Shown in pieces: positions 15,903 through 23,700 of a stretch of 42,617 nucleotides of DNA. The stretch is from Bacteroides timonensis. Its GTDB lineage: Bacteria > Bacteroidota > Bacteroidia > Bacteroidales > Bacteroidaceae. The notes under the pieces are model-generated. The model ran no database searches. It was not told the origin of the DNA and saw nothing but the letters and a program-made list of their open reading frames with translations. Numbering within the stretch: the stretch's first letter is position 1; each line of letters starts with the position of its first letter. The position numbers and the translations under genes are program-made. The stretch spans positions 1 to 42,617 of the forward strand of contig NZ_CBVI010000165.1 of the NCBI RefSeq assembly GCF_000513195.1. The letters are read 5' to 3'.

Positions 15903-15983
15903 CGCCCTTTCAGGGCTTAAAATAGAAGGGTATTTAATACGTAGGGCGTTGCCCTACGCTATGTAATATCAGGCTTTCAGCCT
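15903..15983 (-). repeat. Three-hairpin REP-like repeat, copy B (inverted)
   Basis: On the plus strand: GCCCT-TTC-AGGGC (15904-15916), CGTAGGGC-GTT-GCCCTACG (15940-15958), AGGCT-TTC-AGCCT (15971-15983). Read on the minus strand the order equals copy A. The first stem reads AGGCT-GAA-AGCCT instead of AGCCT-GAA-AGGCT, a paired change that keeps the stem. Confidence 0.88.
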
Positions 15984-16016
15984 TTTTAAGATGTTGTAGT
16001 ATAAAGACCATTAATA

Positions 16017-16099
16017 GCCTGAAAGGCTATAATTATATAGCGTAGGGCAACGCCCTACGTGCTAATTAGATAATTCAATTAAGCCTTGAAAGGGCGAAA
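16017..16099 (+). repeat. Three-hairpin REP-like repeat, copy C
   Basis: AGCCT-GAA-AGGCT (16017-16029), CGTAGGGC-AAC-GCCCTACG (16041-16059), and a weaker GCCTT-GAA-AGGGC (16083-16095) followed by GAAAT. It has the same orientation as copy A and ends about 50 nt before aguB, so it lies in the aguB leader. Confidence 0.85.
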
Positions 16100-16147
16100 T
16101 AGAATATTGCTCTGACATTCATTAGTGAAATATTAAAAATAGAAGAT

Positions 16148-17032
16148 ATGAGAAAAATAAAAGTCGGAATTATTCAGCAAGCCAATACAGCAGATCTTCG
16201 TACGAACCTGATGAACCTGGCTAAAAGTATAGAAGCCTGTGCTGCACATGGTGCGCAACTGGTTGTATTACAGGAACTACACAATTCCCTGTATTTCTGT
16301 CAGACTGAAAATACGCAATTGTTTGATTTGGCAGAAACGATTCCCGGCCCTTCCACCGGATTTTATTCCGAACTGGCCGCTGCCAATAAAATCGTATTGG
16401 TGACCTCCTTATTTGAGAAACGTGCCCCGGGACTCTATCATAACACCGCCGTTGTTTTTGATCGTGACGGAAGTATTGCCGGAAAATATCGCAAGATGCA
16501 TATTCCTGATGATCCGGCCTATTATGAAAAATTCTATTTTGCCCCCGGTGATATAGGATTTGAACCCATCCAAACCTCTATTGGCAAACTGGGCGTACTC
16601 GTTTGTTGGGATCAGTGGTATCCTGAAGCTGCCCGCCTGATGGCATTGAAAGGTGCCGAATTATTAATTTACCCCACCGCCATCGGTTGGGAAAGCAGTG
16701 ACGCCGATGATGAAAAGGCGCGCCAGCTCAACGCCTGGATTATCTCCCAGCGTGCCCATGCTGTTGCCAACGGATTGCCGGTCATCTCGGTCAACCGTGT
16801 CGGTCATGAACCCGATCCGTCCAAGCAGACCAATGGCATCCAGTTTTGGGGAAATAGTTTTGTGGCAGGTCCGCAAGGTGAATTCCTGGCACAAGCCGGA
16901 AACGATCATCCGGAGAATATGGTAGTGGAAATAGATATGGAGCGTTCTGAAAATGTTCGCCGTTGGTGGCCTTTCTTACGCGACCGCCGCATTGATGAAT
17001 ATGGGGGATTGACGAAGCGCTTTTTGGATTAA
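16148..17032 (+). CDS. aguB: N-carbamoylputrescine amidohydrolase
   Basis: Hydrolyses N-carbamoylputrescine to putrescine, CO2 and ammonia, completing the agmatine pathway begun by aguA. It is a 294-residue nitrilase-superfamily enzyme with the Glu-Lys-Cys triad at E43 (VVLQELHN), K116 (GKYRKMHIPD) and C153 (GVLVCWDQWYPE). PDDPAYYEKFYFAPGD is typical of the carbamoylputrescine branch. It is separated from aguA by 780 nt of RAYT locus, so it may depend on read-through or on a promoter within or after copy C. No terminator follows directly; a strong plus-strand hairpin lies about 195 nt downstream, inside the antisense of the GtrA gene. Confidence 0.93.
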   Translation: MRKIKVGIIQQANTADLRTNLMNLAKSIEACAAHGAQLVVLQELHNSLYFCQTENTQLFDLAETIPGPSTGFYSELAAANKIVLVTSLFEKRAPGLYHNTAVVFDRDGSIAGKYRKMHIPDDPAYYEKFYFAPGDIGFEPIQTSIGKLGVLVCWDQWYPEAARLMALKGAELLIYPTAIGWESSDADDEKARQLNAWIISQRAHAVANGLPVISVNRVGHEPDPSKQTNGIQFWGNSFVAGPQGEFLAQAGNDHPENMVVEIDMERSENVRRWWPFLRDRRIDEYGGLTKRFLD

Positions 17033-17070
17033 TAACGTTTTAAAGAAGAAGTGGTATAAATGGGCGATTG

Positions 17071-17460
17071 TTATTTGAACGTAACTTTCTTATTCATTAT
17101 GAAGTTCACCCCTCCGTAAATGAACAATCCCAGGAACTGGGCAAGATACTCATCGCAGTCCAGTCCCTCCACCAACACTACCAGAAATAGGAATTGCGCC
17201 AGATACGCCATTCCGAAAGCGATAGAAAAGAGCAACACCTGCCTCCAGGTGTTGCTCTTCTTTTCTTTATCATCCAAAGGAAATATCCAGTGCTTGCACC
17301 AGATAAAATTATGAGTCTGTGCAATGACATAAGCAGTTATGTTAGAGAGCATATAGTCGATGTCCAGTTCATCCATCATCAGCCAGATGACTGCTGCTAT
17401 AATCAGGGCATTCAGCGTACCGATTACCGCAAAACGGAAGATGCGTCTCGACTCTCTCAC
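17071..17460 (-). CDS. GtrA-like membrane protein
   Basis: A 129-residue protein with four predicted membrane helices (about 10-30, 36-55, 75-97 and 102-122). It has the GtrA signature at both ends: RFAVIGTLNALIIAAVIW and an asparagine/lysine-rich finish, GGVNFIMNKKVTF. Members are thought to flip or help transfer polyprenyl-linked sugars for surface polysaccharide; the substrate here is unknown and no glycosyltransferase is adjacent. It follows aspS by 17 nt and is likely co-transcribed. A perfect 14-bp hairpin lies inside its coding sequence (17228-17259), at the cytoplasmic loop encoding KKSNTWRQVLLF. Confidence 0.85.
   Translation of the reverse strand: MRESRRIFRFAVIGTLNALIIAAVIWLMMDELDIDYMLSNITAYVIAQTHNFIWCKHWIFPLDDKEKKSNTWRQVLLFSIAFGMAYLAQFLFLVVLVEGLDCDEYLAQFLGLFIYGGVNFIMNKKVTFK
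17228..17268 (+). terminator. Plus-strand intrinsic terminator inside the antisense of the GtrA gene
   Basis: AAGAGCAACACCTG (17228-17241) pairs perfectly with CAGGTGTTGCTCTT (17246-17259) around a CCTC loop, followed on the plus strand by CTTTTCTTTAT. On the plus strand this has the form of a rho-independent terminator and is the first one after aguB (stop at 17032). On the minus strand it is within codons of the GtrA gene. Confidence 0.55.
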
Positions 17461-17477
17461 AACAAACTAACCTACTC

Positions 17478-19235
17478 TTATTCTTTGATATCTACGATCA
17501 GATTCAGTTCGTCCAACTGAGACGGATCAAGTGCCGCGGGAGCATCCAGCATCACGTCGCGTCCACTGTTATTCTTCGGGAATGCGATGCAGTCACGAAT
17601 ACTATCCAATCCGGCAAAGAGAGATACCCAACGATCAAGACCATATGCCAGACCGCCATGAGGAGGTGCACCGTATTTGAATGCATTCATCAGGAAACCA
17701 AATTGTTCTTCTGCTTTTTCGGGAGTGAATCCCAGGATTTCGAACATTTTTGCCTGTAACTTCGGATCGTGGATACGGATTGAACCTCCACCAACTTCCA
17801 CACCATTGATTACCATATCATAAGCATCGGCACGTACTGCTGCCGGATCAGTATCCAGTAAATCAATGTCCTCGTCTTTCGGATGGGTGAACGGATGGTG
17901 CATAGCCATCAAGCGGTTTTCTTGCTCGCTCCATTCAAACATCGGGAAGTCTACCACCCACAGGCATGCGAATGTGTTCTTATCACGCAATCCCAGTTGG
18001 CTACCCATTTCCAGACGAAGCTCGCAAAGCTGCTTGCGCGTCTTCATGGTGTCGTCACCGCTCAAAATCAGAATCAAGTCACCCGGTTTGGCACCGAAAG
18101 CTTCTTTCACCTGTTGCAGTACTTCCTGCGTATAGAATTTGTCAACGCTCGATTTTACATTTCCGTCTTCCTCTACACGGGCGTAAACCATACCTTTTGC
18201 ACCAATCTGCGGTCTCTTCACGAATTCCGTCAGTGCATCCAGTTGTTTGCGGGTGTAGTGTGCGGCACCTTCGGCACAGATACCACCGATGTATTCGGCA
18301 CTATCAAATACAGAGAAGCCATGACCTTTCAGTATATCCATCAGCTCCACGAACTTCATACCGAAACGCAAGTCGGGTTTGTCGCTACCATAATATTTCA
18401 TGGCGTCCGCCCATGCCATACGCTGGAACTGACCTTCCAATTCCACACCGCGGATTTCTTTGAACAGATATTTTGTCATACCTTCAAACAGGTTGATGAT
18501 GTCGTCCTGTTCCACGAAAGACATTTCACAGTCTATCTGAGTAAATTCCGGCTGACGGTCCGCACGAAGGTCCTCGTCACGGAAACACTTGGCAATCTGG
18601 AAGTAACGGTCGAAACCGGATACCATCAGCAATTGCTTCAAGGTCTGCGGGCTTTGCGGCAAAGCGTAGAACTGTCCCGGATTCATGCGTGAGGGCACCA
18701 CGAAGTCGCGTGCGCCTTCCGGAGTAGAGCCTACCAGTACAGGAGTTTCCACTTCGATGAAACCTTGGCTGTCCAGGTAGCGGCGTACCTCAATGGTCAT
18801 TCTATGGCGGAGTTCCAGATTTCTGCGTACCGACGGACGGCGCAAATCCAGATAACGGTATTTCATGCGGATATCATCGCCACCATCCGTATTATCTTCG
18901 ATGGTGAACGGAGGTGTCAGGGCTGCATTCAGCACATTCAGTTCCGATACGATGATTTCAATATCTCCGGTCGGGATATTGGCATTCTTGCTGAAGCGTT
19001 CGTTCACCGTTCCTGTAATCTGAATGACGAATTCGCGTCCCAGGCGGTTGGCGTTCTCGCAAAGTGCGGCGTCCACCTCTTCGTTGAAAACTAACTGGGT
19101 GATACCGTAACGGTCGCGGAGGTCAATGAATGTCATGCCTCCCATTTTGCGGCTGCGCTGCACCCAACCTGCCAGCGTTACTTGCTTATTGACATCGGAG
19201 ATACGAAGTTCTCCGCAGGTGTGTGATCTAAACAT
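17478..19235 (-). CDS. aspS: Aspartyl-tRNA synthetase
   Basis: Charges tRNA-Asp with aspartate. The 585-residue length is the bacterial type, with an N-terminal OB-fold anticodon-binding domain (about 1-110, VTLAGWVQRSRKMGGMTFID) and class II catalytic core. Motif 2 reads FRDEDLRADRQPEFTQID and motif 3 GLAYGLDRW near the C-terminus. The GAD insert lies about 290-420. Motif 1 is around VRRYLDSQGFIEVETP. There is no amidotransferase gene nearby. It is upstream of the GtrA gene in one unit, with a possible -7 box at 19321-19314. Confidence 0.98.
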   Translation of the reverse strand: MFRSHTCGELRISDVNKQVTLAGWVQRSRKMGGMTFIDLRDRYGITQLVFNEEVDAALCENANRLGREFVIQITGTVNERFSKNANIPTGDIEIIVSELNVLNAALTPPFTIEDNTDGGDDIRMKYRYLDLRRPSVRRNLELRHRMTIEVRRYLDSQGFIEVETPVLVGSTPEGARDFVVPSRMNPGQFYALPQSPQTLKQLLMVSGFDRYFQIAKCFRDEDLRADRQPEFTQIDCEMSFVEQDDIINLFEGMTKYLFKEIRGVELEGQFQRMAWADAMKYYGSDKPDLRFGMKFVELMDILKGHGFSVFDSAEYIGGICAEGAAHYTRKQLDALTEFVKRPQIGAKGMVYARVEEDGNVKSSVDKFYTQEVLQQVKEAFGAKPGDLILILSGDDTMKTRKQLCELRLEMGSQLGLRDKNTFACLWVVDFPMFEWSEQENRLMAMHHPFTHPKDEDIDLLDTDPAAVRADAYDMVINGVEVGGGSIRIHDPKLQAKMFEILGFTPEKAEEQFGFLMNAFKYGAPPHGGLAYGLDRWVSLFAGLDSIRDCIAFPKNNSGRDVMLDAPAALDPSQLDELNLIVDIKE

Positions 19236-19313
19236 CTTTATTTACGTTTTACGATTTACATTCTACTATACTCTGCTGCATTGCCAGAATGCATGCACGC
19301 TATAAATAGCCTG

Positions 19314-19321
19314 CAAAAATA
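19314..19321 (-). promoter_or_regulatory. Candidate -7 box for aspS
   Basis: Minus strand TATTTTTG, a TAnnTTTG match, 79 nt before the aspS start. No -33 element was seen. Confidence 0.3.
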
Positions 19322-19342
19322 CAGATTTATTTTATAAAAAAC

Positions 19343-20389
19343 TCAGATTTTCGTTAACTTCTTAATCTGCTCTTTGCTCTTATCCAATATCATCTTATTC
19401 TTATGCACAATCTCCTCATTGATCTGCTTCAGGCCATTTATATAATCCTGTGCCCGTTGCAATACATTCGAAGAGTCTTTTTCGGCATACCGGGGGATGA
19501 TTACCTGCAATCCTTCTTTGATTACCTTCACGTCGATGTTTTCTCCCATCATCATCGGGTCCCCGTCAAAGTGCACTACCCCCGGTTTGGTACGGTGGAT
19601 GCGCAGCGTCTGGCAGCGGAAAGTTTTGATGCGGCTATTTTGGTCTATAGTCTTATTAAACAGTTGGAAAGAAAGGGAGGGCACATCCAGCACCGTGAAA
19701 GGCTCAAGGATGGTCACGTCCAGTAATCCGTCCGTCAGCATGGCCTGTGGAGCTATGTACGCATTGTTTCCGTATTGCGAAGCGTTGCCGCAGGCTATCA
19801 GGAAAGCCTTATACTTTAAGGTACCGTCTTCCGTTTCCAGTTCGTAAGTTTCAGGCTGATACTTCAGGCTCTCCAGCAGAGTCTTCTCTAAATAGGTAAG
19901 AGGGCCTCTCCTGCCCGCCTTTGCAAATTTCAGGCTGACAAAAGCATCAAAACCCACACCGCAGGTACAGAAGAAAGGTACTTCATTGATTTTTCCGTAA
20001 TCGATGACGTCTATAATTCCTTCGTTGATAATTTCTATCGCCTTTTTGGGTTCCATCGAAATTTGCAGGTGGCGTGCCAGTCCGTTTCCCGAACCACACG
20101 GAATGATGCCCAATGCAGTTTTTGTATGCACCAGCGAACGGGCTATTTCGTTGATCGTACCGTCACCGCCAATAGCCACTACAGCATGCACATTTTCCTT
20201 TGCTTTTTGTGCAGCAATTTCAACAGCATGTCCGGCATATTCGGTATAGATTACCTCTTGGGCATACTTTGCCTTATCCAGCTTTTCATCGAGCAAATGG
20301 AGAATTTGCTCTTTGCTCTGCGTGCCGGATTTCGGATTTATAATGAATGATATTTTCTTTTTTCTTCGTCCATGCAAGGGTTGTTTCAC
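19343..20389 (-). CDS. YegS/DagK-type lipid kinase
   Basis: A 348-residue member of the diacylglycerol/sphingosine kinase fold that phosphorylates a lipid hydroxyl with ATP at the membrane. Visible motifs are SFIINPKSGTQSK (14-26), the nucleotide loop GGDGTINEIARSL (74-86) and GIIPCGSGNGLARHL (94-108). DYGKINEVPFFCTCGVGFDA follows, and VVHFDGDPM is near the end. The C-terminal about 40 residues are helical and basic. It is divergent from serine palmitoyltransferase across a 193-nt gap with -7 boxes for both genes. That position makes a sphingoid base or ceramide a reasonable substrate, but diacylglycerol or undecaprenol cannot be ruled out. Confidence 0.87.
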   Translation of the reverse strand: MKQPLHGRRKKKISFIINPKSGTQSKEQILHLLDEKLDKAKYAQEVIYTEYAGHAVEIAAQKAKENVHAVVAIGGDGTINEIARSLVHTKTALGIIPCGSGNGLARHLQISMEPKKAIEIINEGIIDVIDYGKINEVPFFCTCGVGFDAFVSLKFAKAGRRGPLTYLEKTLLESLKYQPETYELETEDGTLKYKAFLIACGNASQYGNNAYIAPQAMLTDGLLDVTILEPFTVLDVPSLSFQLFNKTIDQNSRIKTFRCQTLRIHRTKPGVVHFDGDPMMMGENIDVKVIKEGLQVIIPRYAEKDSSNVLQRAQDYINGLKQINEEIVHKNKMILDKSKEQIKKLTKI

Positions 20390-20408
20390 TATGCAATTTT
20401 ATAAATGG

Positions 20409-20518
20409 CAAAAGTAATACAAATACTTGAATTTTTAACCATAGAGTGGGCTTTAATCCATGGGCAAATATATTTTTTAGTAAAAAAGAACAGATAAGCA
20501 CATATTTTGCTATCTTTG
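20409..20518. promoter_or_regulatory. Divergent -7 boxes between lipid kinase and spt
   Basis: Minus strand TACTTTTG at 20416-20409 (20 nt before the kinase start) and plus strand TATCTTTG at 20511-20518 (65 nt before the spt start). Both match TAnnTTTG. Confidence 0.45.
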
Positions 20519-20582
20519 CCCCCTGTTTTCAAAAGGCTTGTAATTAAGAGTTAAATATTTCATATTATATAATAAACATTTC

Positions 20583-21770
20583 ATGGGATTACTACAAGAC
20601 AAATTGGCGAAATACGACCTGCCACAGCAATATATGGCAATGGGCGTATACCCCTATTTCCGCACAATTGACAGCCATCAGGATACTGAGGTGTTGATGG
20701 ATGGTAAAAAAGTCCTGATGTTCGGTTCGAATGCTTATACGGGACTGACTTACGATAAAAGAATAATAGAAGCCGCAAAAGCTGCCACAGATAAATACGG
20801 TACAGGTTGTGCAGGTTCCCGTTTATTAAATGGAACTCTTGATATACATGTAGAGTTGGAAAAAGAACTGGCTGAGTTTGTCGGAAAAGACGATGCACTC
20901 TGTTTTTCCACCGGATTTACTGTAAATGAGGGGGTTATTCCGCAATTGACGGGACGTAACGATTACATCATCTGTGACGACCGCGTGCACGCTTCCATCG
21001 TAGATGGCCGTCGCCTCTCCTTTTCTACTCAATTAAAGTACAAACATAACGATATGGCCGATCTGGAAAAAGAACTCCAGAAATGCGAGCCGGATGCTAT
21101 CAAACTGATCGTGGTGGATAGTGTTTTCTCTATGGAAGGCGACCTTGCCAACCTCCCCGAAATCGTACGTTTGAAGAAAAAATACAATGCCAGCATCATG
21201 GTGGACGAAGCACACGGATTGGGTGTATTCGGAAAACAGGGACGCGGTGTTTGCGATCATTTCGGTGTGACGGATGATATTGACCTGATTATGGGTACGT
21301 TCAGCAAGTCACTGGCTTCTATCGGTGGTTTCGTTGCCGGAGATGCTTCGGTAATCAACTGGTTGCGCCACAATGCCCGTTCTTATATATTTCAGGCAAG
21401 TAACACGCCTGCAGCTACGGCTGCTGCCCGTGAAGCTCTTCACATCATTATGAACGAACCGGAACGTCAGCAACGTTTGTGGGACATCACCAACTATGCA
21501 TTGAAGAAATTCCGTGATGCCGGTTTCGAAATCGGTGAAACTGAATCTCCTATCATTCCATTGTATGTGCGTGATGCGGAAAAGACATTTATTGTAACTA
21601 AGATGGCGTTTGATGAAGGCATCTTCATTAATCCGGTTATTCCGCCCGCTTGTGCACCGCAAGATACGCTGGTACGCGTAGCATTGATGGCTACTCACAC
21701 CAAAGAGCAGGTAGACTATGCTGTTGAGAAGTTGACGAAATGTTTCCGTGAACTCGGAGTGATTGAATAA
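20583..21770 (+). CDS. spt: Serine palmitoyltransferase
   Basis: A PLP enzyme that condenses L-serine with a fatty acyl-CoA (or acyl-ACP) to 3-ketosphinganine, the committed step of Bacteroides sphingolipid synthesis. The 395-residue alpha-oxoamine synthase has the PLP Lys at K242 (MGTFSKSLASIGGF), D208 and H211 in MVDEAHGLGVFG, and GSNAYTGLTYDKR (48-60) in the N-terminal region. The N-terminus MGLLQDKLAKYDLP is typical of the Bacteroides enzyme rather than of KBL (2-amino-3-ketobutyrate ligase) or BioF. A -7 box lies at 20511-20518 and a strong terminator follows at 21797. It is divergent from a lipid kinase. The Crp-like regulator and acyltransferase downstream have their own promoters. Confidence 0.92.
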   Translation: MGLLQDKLAKYDLPQQYMAMGVYPYFRTIDSHQDTEVLMDGKKVLMFGSNAYTGLTYDKRIIEAAKAATDKYGTGCAGSRLLNGTLDIHVELEKELAEFVGKDDALCFSTGFTVNEGVIPQLTGRNDYIICDDRVHASIVDGRRLSFSTQLKYKHNDMADLEKELQKCEPDAIKLIVVDSVFSMEGDLANLPEIVRLKKKYNASIMVDEAHGLGVFGKQGRGVCDHFGVTDDIDLIMGTFSKSLASIGGFVAGDASVINWLRHNARSYIFQASNTPAATAAAREALHIIMNEPERQQRLWDITNYALKKFRDAGFEIGETESPIIPLYVRDAEKTFIVTKMAFDEGIFINPVIPPACAPQDTLVRVALMATHTKEQVDYAVEKLTKCFRELGVIE

Positions 21771-21796
21771 GGATTTTCCTGAAATCAGATAAAATG

Positions 21797-21833
21797 AAAA
21801 GAGACTGTCTTCAAAAGGCAGTCTCTTTTTTTT
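21797..21833 (+). terminator. Intrinsic terminator of spt
   Basis: AAAAGAGACTG (21797-21807) pairs with CAGTCTCTTTT (21819-21829). Three further pairs (one G-U) leave a 5-nt loop, and eight T follow. It is 26 nt past the spt stop. Confidence 0.92.
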
Positions 21834-21852
21834 AGGAATTGATAAAATTATG

Positions 21853-21860
21853 TAAGTTTG
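21853..21860 (+). promoter_or_regulatory. Candidate -7 box for the Crp-like gene
   Basis: TAAGTTTG, a match to TAnnTTTG, 25 nt before the start codon and just after the spt terminator. Confidence 0.4.
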
Positions 21861-21885
21861 TAGCAGAATACTGAATTCCTATTCA

Positions 21886-22449
21886 ATGAAAAACATCATT
21901 AACAAGATCAGGCAAGTTTATCCGGTTTCCGATGAAGCACTTCAGGCATTGCAGGCAGATATGCAGGTAAGATACTATCCCAAAAATACTTATATAGTGC
22001 ACTCGGGGGTAACGGACCGTCTGGTTTATTTTATTGAAGAGGGAGTTGCCCGTTCCGTATTTCACCACAACGGACAGGATACCACTACCTGGTTCAGCCA
22101 GGAAGGTGACATTACTTTCGGTATGGATTCGTTGTATTACAAACAGCCGTCAGTAGAGAGCATTGAAGCTCTTTCGGATTGCAAAATCTATGTCATCCAT
22201 ATAGACAAGCTGAATCTTCTTTACGAAACGTACATCGATATAGCCAACTGGGGAAGAATCCTGCATCAGAATGTAAATAAGGAGCTTAGCCACATGTTTG
22301 TGGAGCGTCTTCAGCTTTCGCCCAAGGAGCGGTACGAACAGTTTAACCGGCGCTATCCCGGATTGATAAACCGGGTGAAGTTGAAGTATGTGGCTGCTTT
22401 TCTGGGTATTTCTATTTATACACTCAGCCGGGTGCGTGCCAAAAAATAA
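21886..22449 (+). CDS. Crp/Fnr-family transcriptional regulator
   Basis: A 187-residue protein with an N-terminal cyclic-nucleotide-binding-type beta-roll (about 25-115; KNTYIVHSGVTDRLVYFIEEG, then WFSQEGDITFGMDSLYYKQPSVESIEALSDC). A dimer helix follows, then a compact C-terminal HTH ending LKYVAAFLGISIYTLSRVRAKK. There is no Cys cluster of the Fnr kind, so it is not an obvious oxygen sensor, and the ligand is unknown. The gene is followed after 96 nt by an acyltransferase gene on the same strand. An inverted repeat around that gene's -7 box could be this regulator's target. The two are often seen as simple regulator-target pairs in Bacteroides, but here that is inference. Confidence 0.88.
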   Translation: MKNIINKIRQVYPVSDEALQALQADMQVRYYPKNTYIVHSGVTDRLVYFIEEGVARSVFHHNGQDTTTWFSQEGDITFGMDSLYYKQPSVESIEALSDCKIYVIHIDKLNLLYETYIDIANWGRILHQNVNKELSHMFVERLQLSPKERYEQFNRRYPGLINRVKLKYVAAFLGISIYTLSRVRAKK

Positions 22450-22488
22450 GTATTCGCCAGTCTTTTTTGCTTTTGAGCAAAAAAACTT

Positions 22489-22517
22489 CAGATGGTAAGC
22501 TGTATCTTTGCCATCTG
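22489..22517 (+). promoter_or_regulatory. Inverted repeat enclosing the -7 box of the acyltransferase gene
   Basis: CAGATGG (22489-22495) and CCATCTG (22511-22517) are exact inverted repeats with a 15-nt spacer holding TATCTTTG (22503-22510). A protein bound here would cover the promoter, so repression is the natural reading. It could also form an RNA hairpin only if transcription began further upstream. Confidence 0.45.
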
Positions 22518-22545
22518 AAAATATTAACTTAATACTAAGAAACAA

Positions 22546-23697
22546 ATGTCTAATACCCCCTCAGCAGCATTTTCGGATACCAAGGCGCATTACGATCTTC
22601 TGGACGGACTTCGTGGTGTAGCGGCTCTTATGGTAATATGGTATCATATATTCGAAGGCTATGCTTTTGCAAGCGATACCATGATTACAACGTTCAATCA
22701 TGGATATTTAGCCGTGGATTTTTTCTTTATCCTTTCAGGTTTCGTTATCGGCTATGCCTATGATGACCGTTGGGGTAAGAGTCTTACAATGAAAGATTTC
22801 TTTAAGCGTCGTTTGATACGTCTTCATCCTATGGTGATAATGGGGGCTGTTCTGGGTGCTATTACATTCTGTATTCAGGGCTCCGTGCAATGGGATGGAA
22901 CGCATATCGGCATCTCCATGATAATGCTGTCCCTGCTCTGCACGATATTCTTTATTCCCGCAATGCCGGGCGTAGGTTATGAAGTTCGTGGCAACGGTGA
23001 GATGTTTCCGTTGAACGGGCCTTGCTGGTCGTTGTTCTTCGAGTATATAGGTAATATTCTTTATGCCTTGTTTATCCGTCGCTTATCCAATAAGGCACTG
23101 ACTGCGCTCGTTGTATTGTTGGGAGTGGCATTGGCGCTATTCGCAGTCTTTGATGTTTCCGGTTATGGAAATATAGGTGTGGGCTGGACGTTGGACGGTG
23201 TCAACTTTGGTGGCGGATTATTGAGAATGTTGTTCCCGTTTTCTGTGGGTATGCTTATGTCGCGTAACTTCAAGCCTATGAAGGTGAAAGGCGCGTTCTG
23301 GATATGTACCATTATATTGATTGCTTTGTTCTCAGTGCCCTATCTGGAAGGTGCGGAGCCGATTTGTACAAATGGTCTTTATGAAGCATTTTGTATTATC
23401 GTAGCTTTCCCCGTCCTTGTATGGATAGGAGCATCGGGAACTACGACGGATAAAAAGTCAACTCAGATATGTAAGTTTCTGGGAGATATCTCTTATCCGA
23501 TTTATGTGATACATTATCCGTTCATGTATCTGTTCTATGCATGGCTGATTAAAAATCAACTCTTTACTTTGGGAGAGACCTGGCAGGTTGCTTTATGTGT
23601 TTATGCCTTGAATGTAGTGTTGGCTTACCTGTGCTTGAAACTGTACGATGAGCCTATACGAAAATATTTGGCAAAACGGTTTTTAAAGAAGAAGTGA
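22546..23697 (+). CDS. Membrane O-acyltransferase (acyltransferase 3 family)
   Basis: A 383-residue integral membrane protein with about ten hydrophobic segments. It carries the family opening HYDLLDGLRGVAALMVIWYHIFEG, where the Arg and the His of WYH are the usual active-site residues, and AVDFFFILSGFVIGYAYD soon after. Such enzymes acylate sugars or lipids at the cytoplasmic membrane (OafA/NodX type); the acceptor is unknown. PCWSLFFEYIGNILYAL (in the middle) and YPIYVIHYPFMYLFYAW (late) are also typical. A Crp-like regulator gene precedes it, and REP-like copy D begins 3 nt after its stop codon. Confidence 0.9.
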   Translation: MSNTPSAAFSDTKAHYDLLDGLRGVAALMVIWYHIFEGYAFASDTMITTFNHGYLAVDFFFILSGFVIGYAYDDRWGKSLTMKDFFKRRLIRLHPMVIMGAVLGAITFCIQGSVQWDGTHIGISMIMLSLLCTIFFIPAMPGVGYEVRGNGEMFPLNGPCWSLFFEYIGNILYALFIRRLSNKALTALVVLLGVALALFAVFDVSGYGNIGVGWTLDGVNFGGGLLRMLFPFSVGMLMSRNFKPMKVKGAFWICTIILIALFSVPYLEGAEPICTNGLYEAFCIIVAFPVLVWIGASGTTTDKKSTQICKFLGDISYPIYVIHYPFMYLFYAWLIKNQLFTLGETWQVALCVYALNVVLAYLCLKLYDEPIRKYLAKRFLKKK

Positions 23698-23700
23698 TTA

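Larger units (their letters stand above)
15361..16099 (+). mobile_element. RAYT locus: transposase gene bordered by inverted REP-like repeats
   Basis: The unit consists of copy A (plus orientation), the transposase gene 15450-15896, copy B (minus orientation) and, 33 nt on, copy C (plus orientation). The arrangement gene-between-inverted-repeats is that of the REPtrons described in gammaproteobacteria, in which a RAYT acts on its own REP hairpins. The locus separates aguA from aguB, which are successive steps of one pathway. There is no passenger gene and no target duplication that I can see. Confidence 0.8.

Noticed and set aside
17883..18692. A 269-codon plus-strand open frame
   Set aside because: It is antisense to aspS, whose motifs are unambiguous; a shadow frame.
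20583..21770. 2-Amino-3-ketobutyrate CoA ligase or BioF
   Set aside because: The N-terminus and overall sequence fit the Bacteroides serine palmitoyltransferase; no threonine dehydrogenase or biotin genes are nearby.
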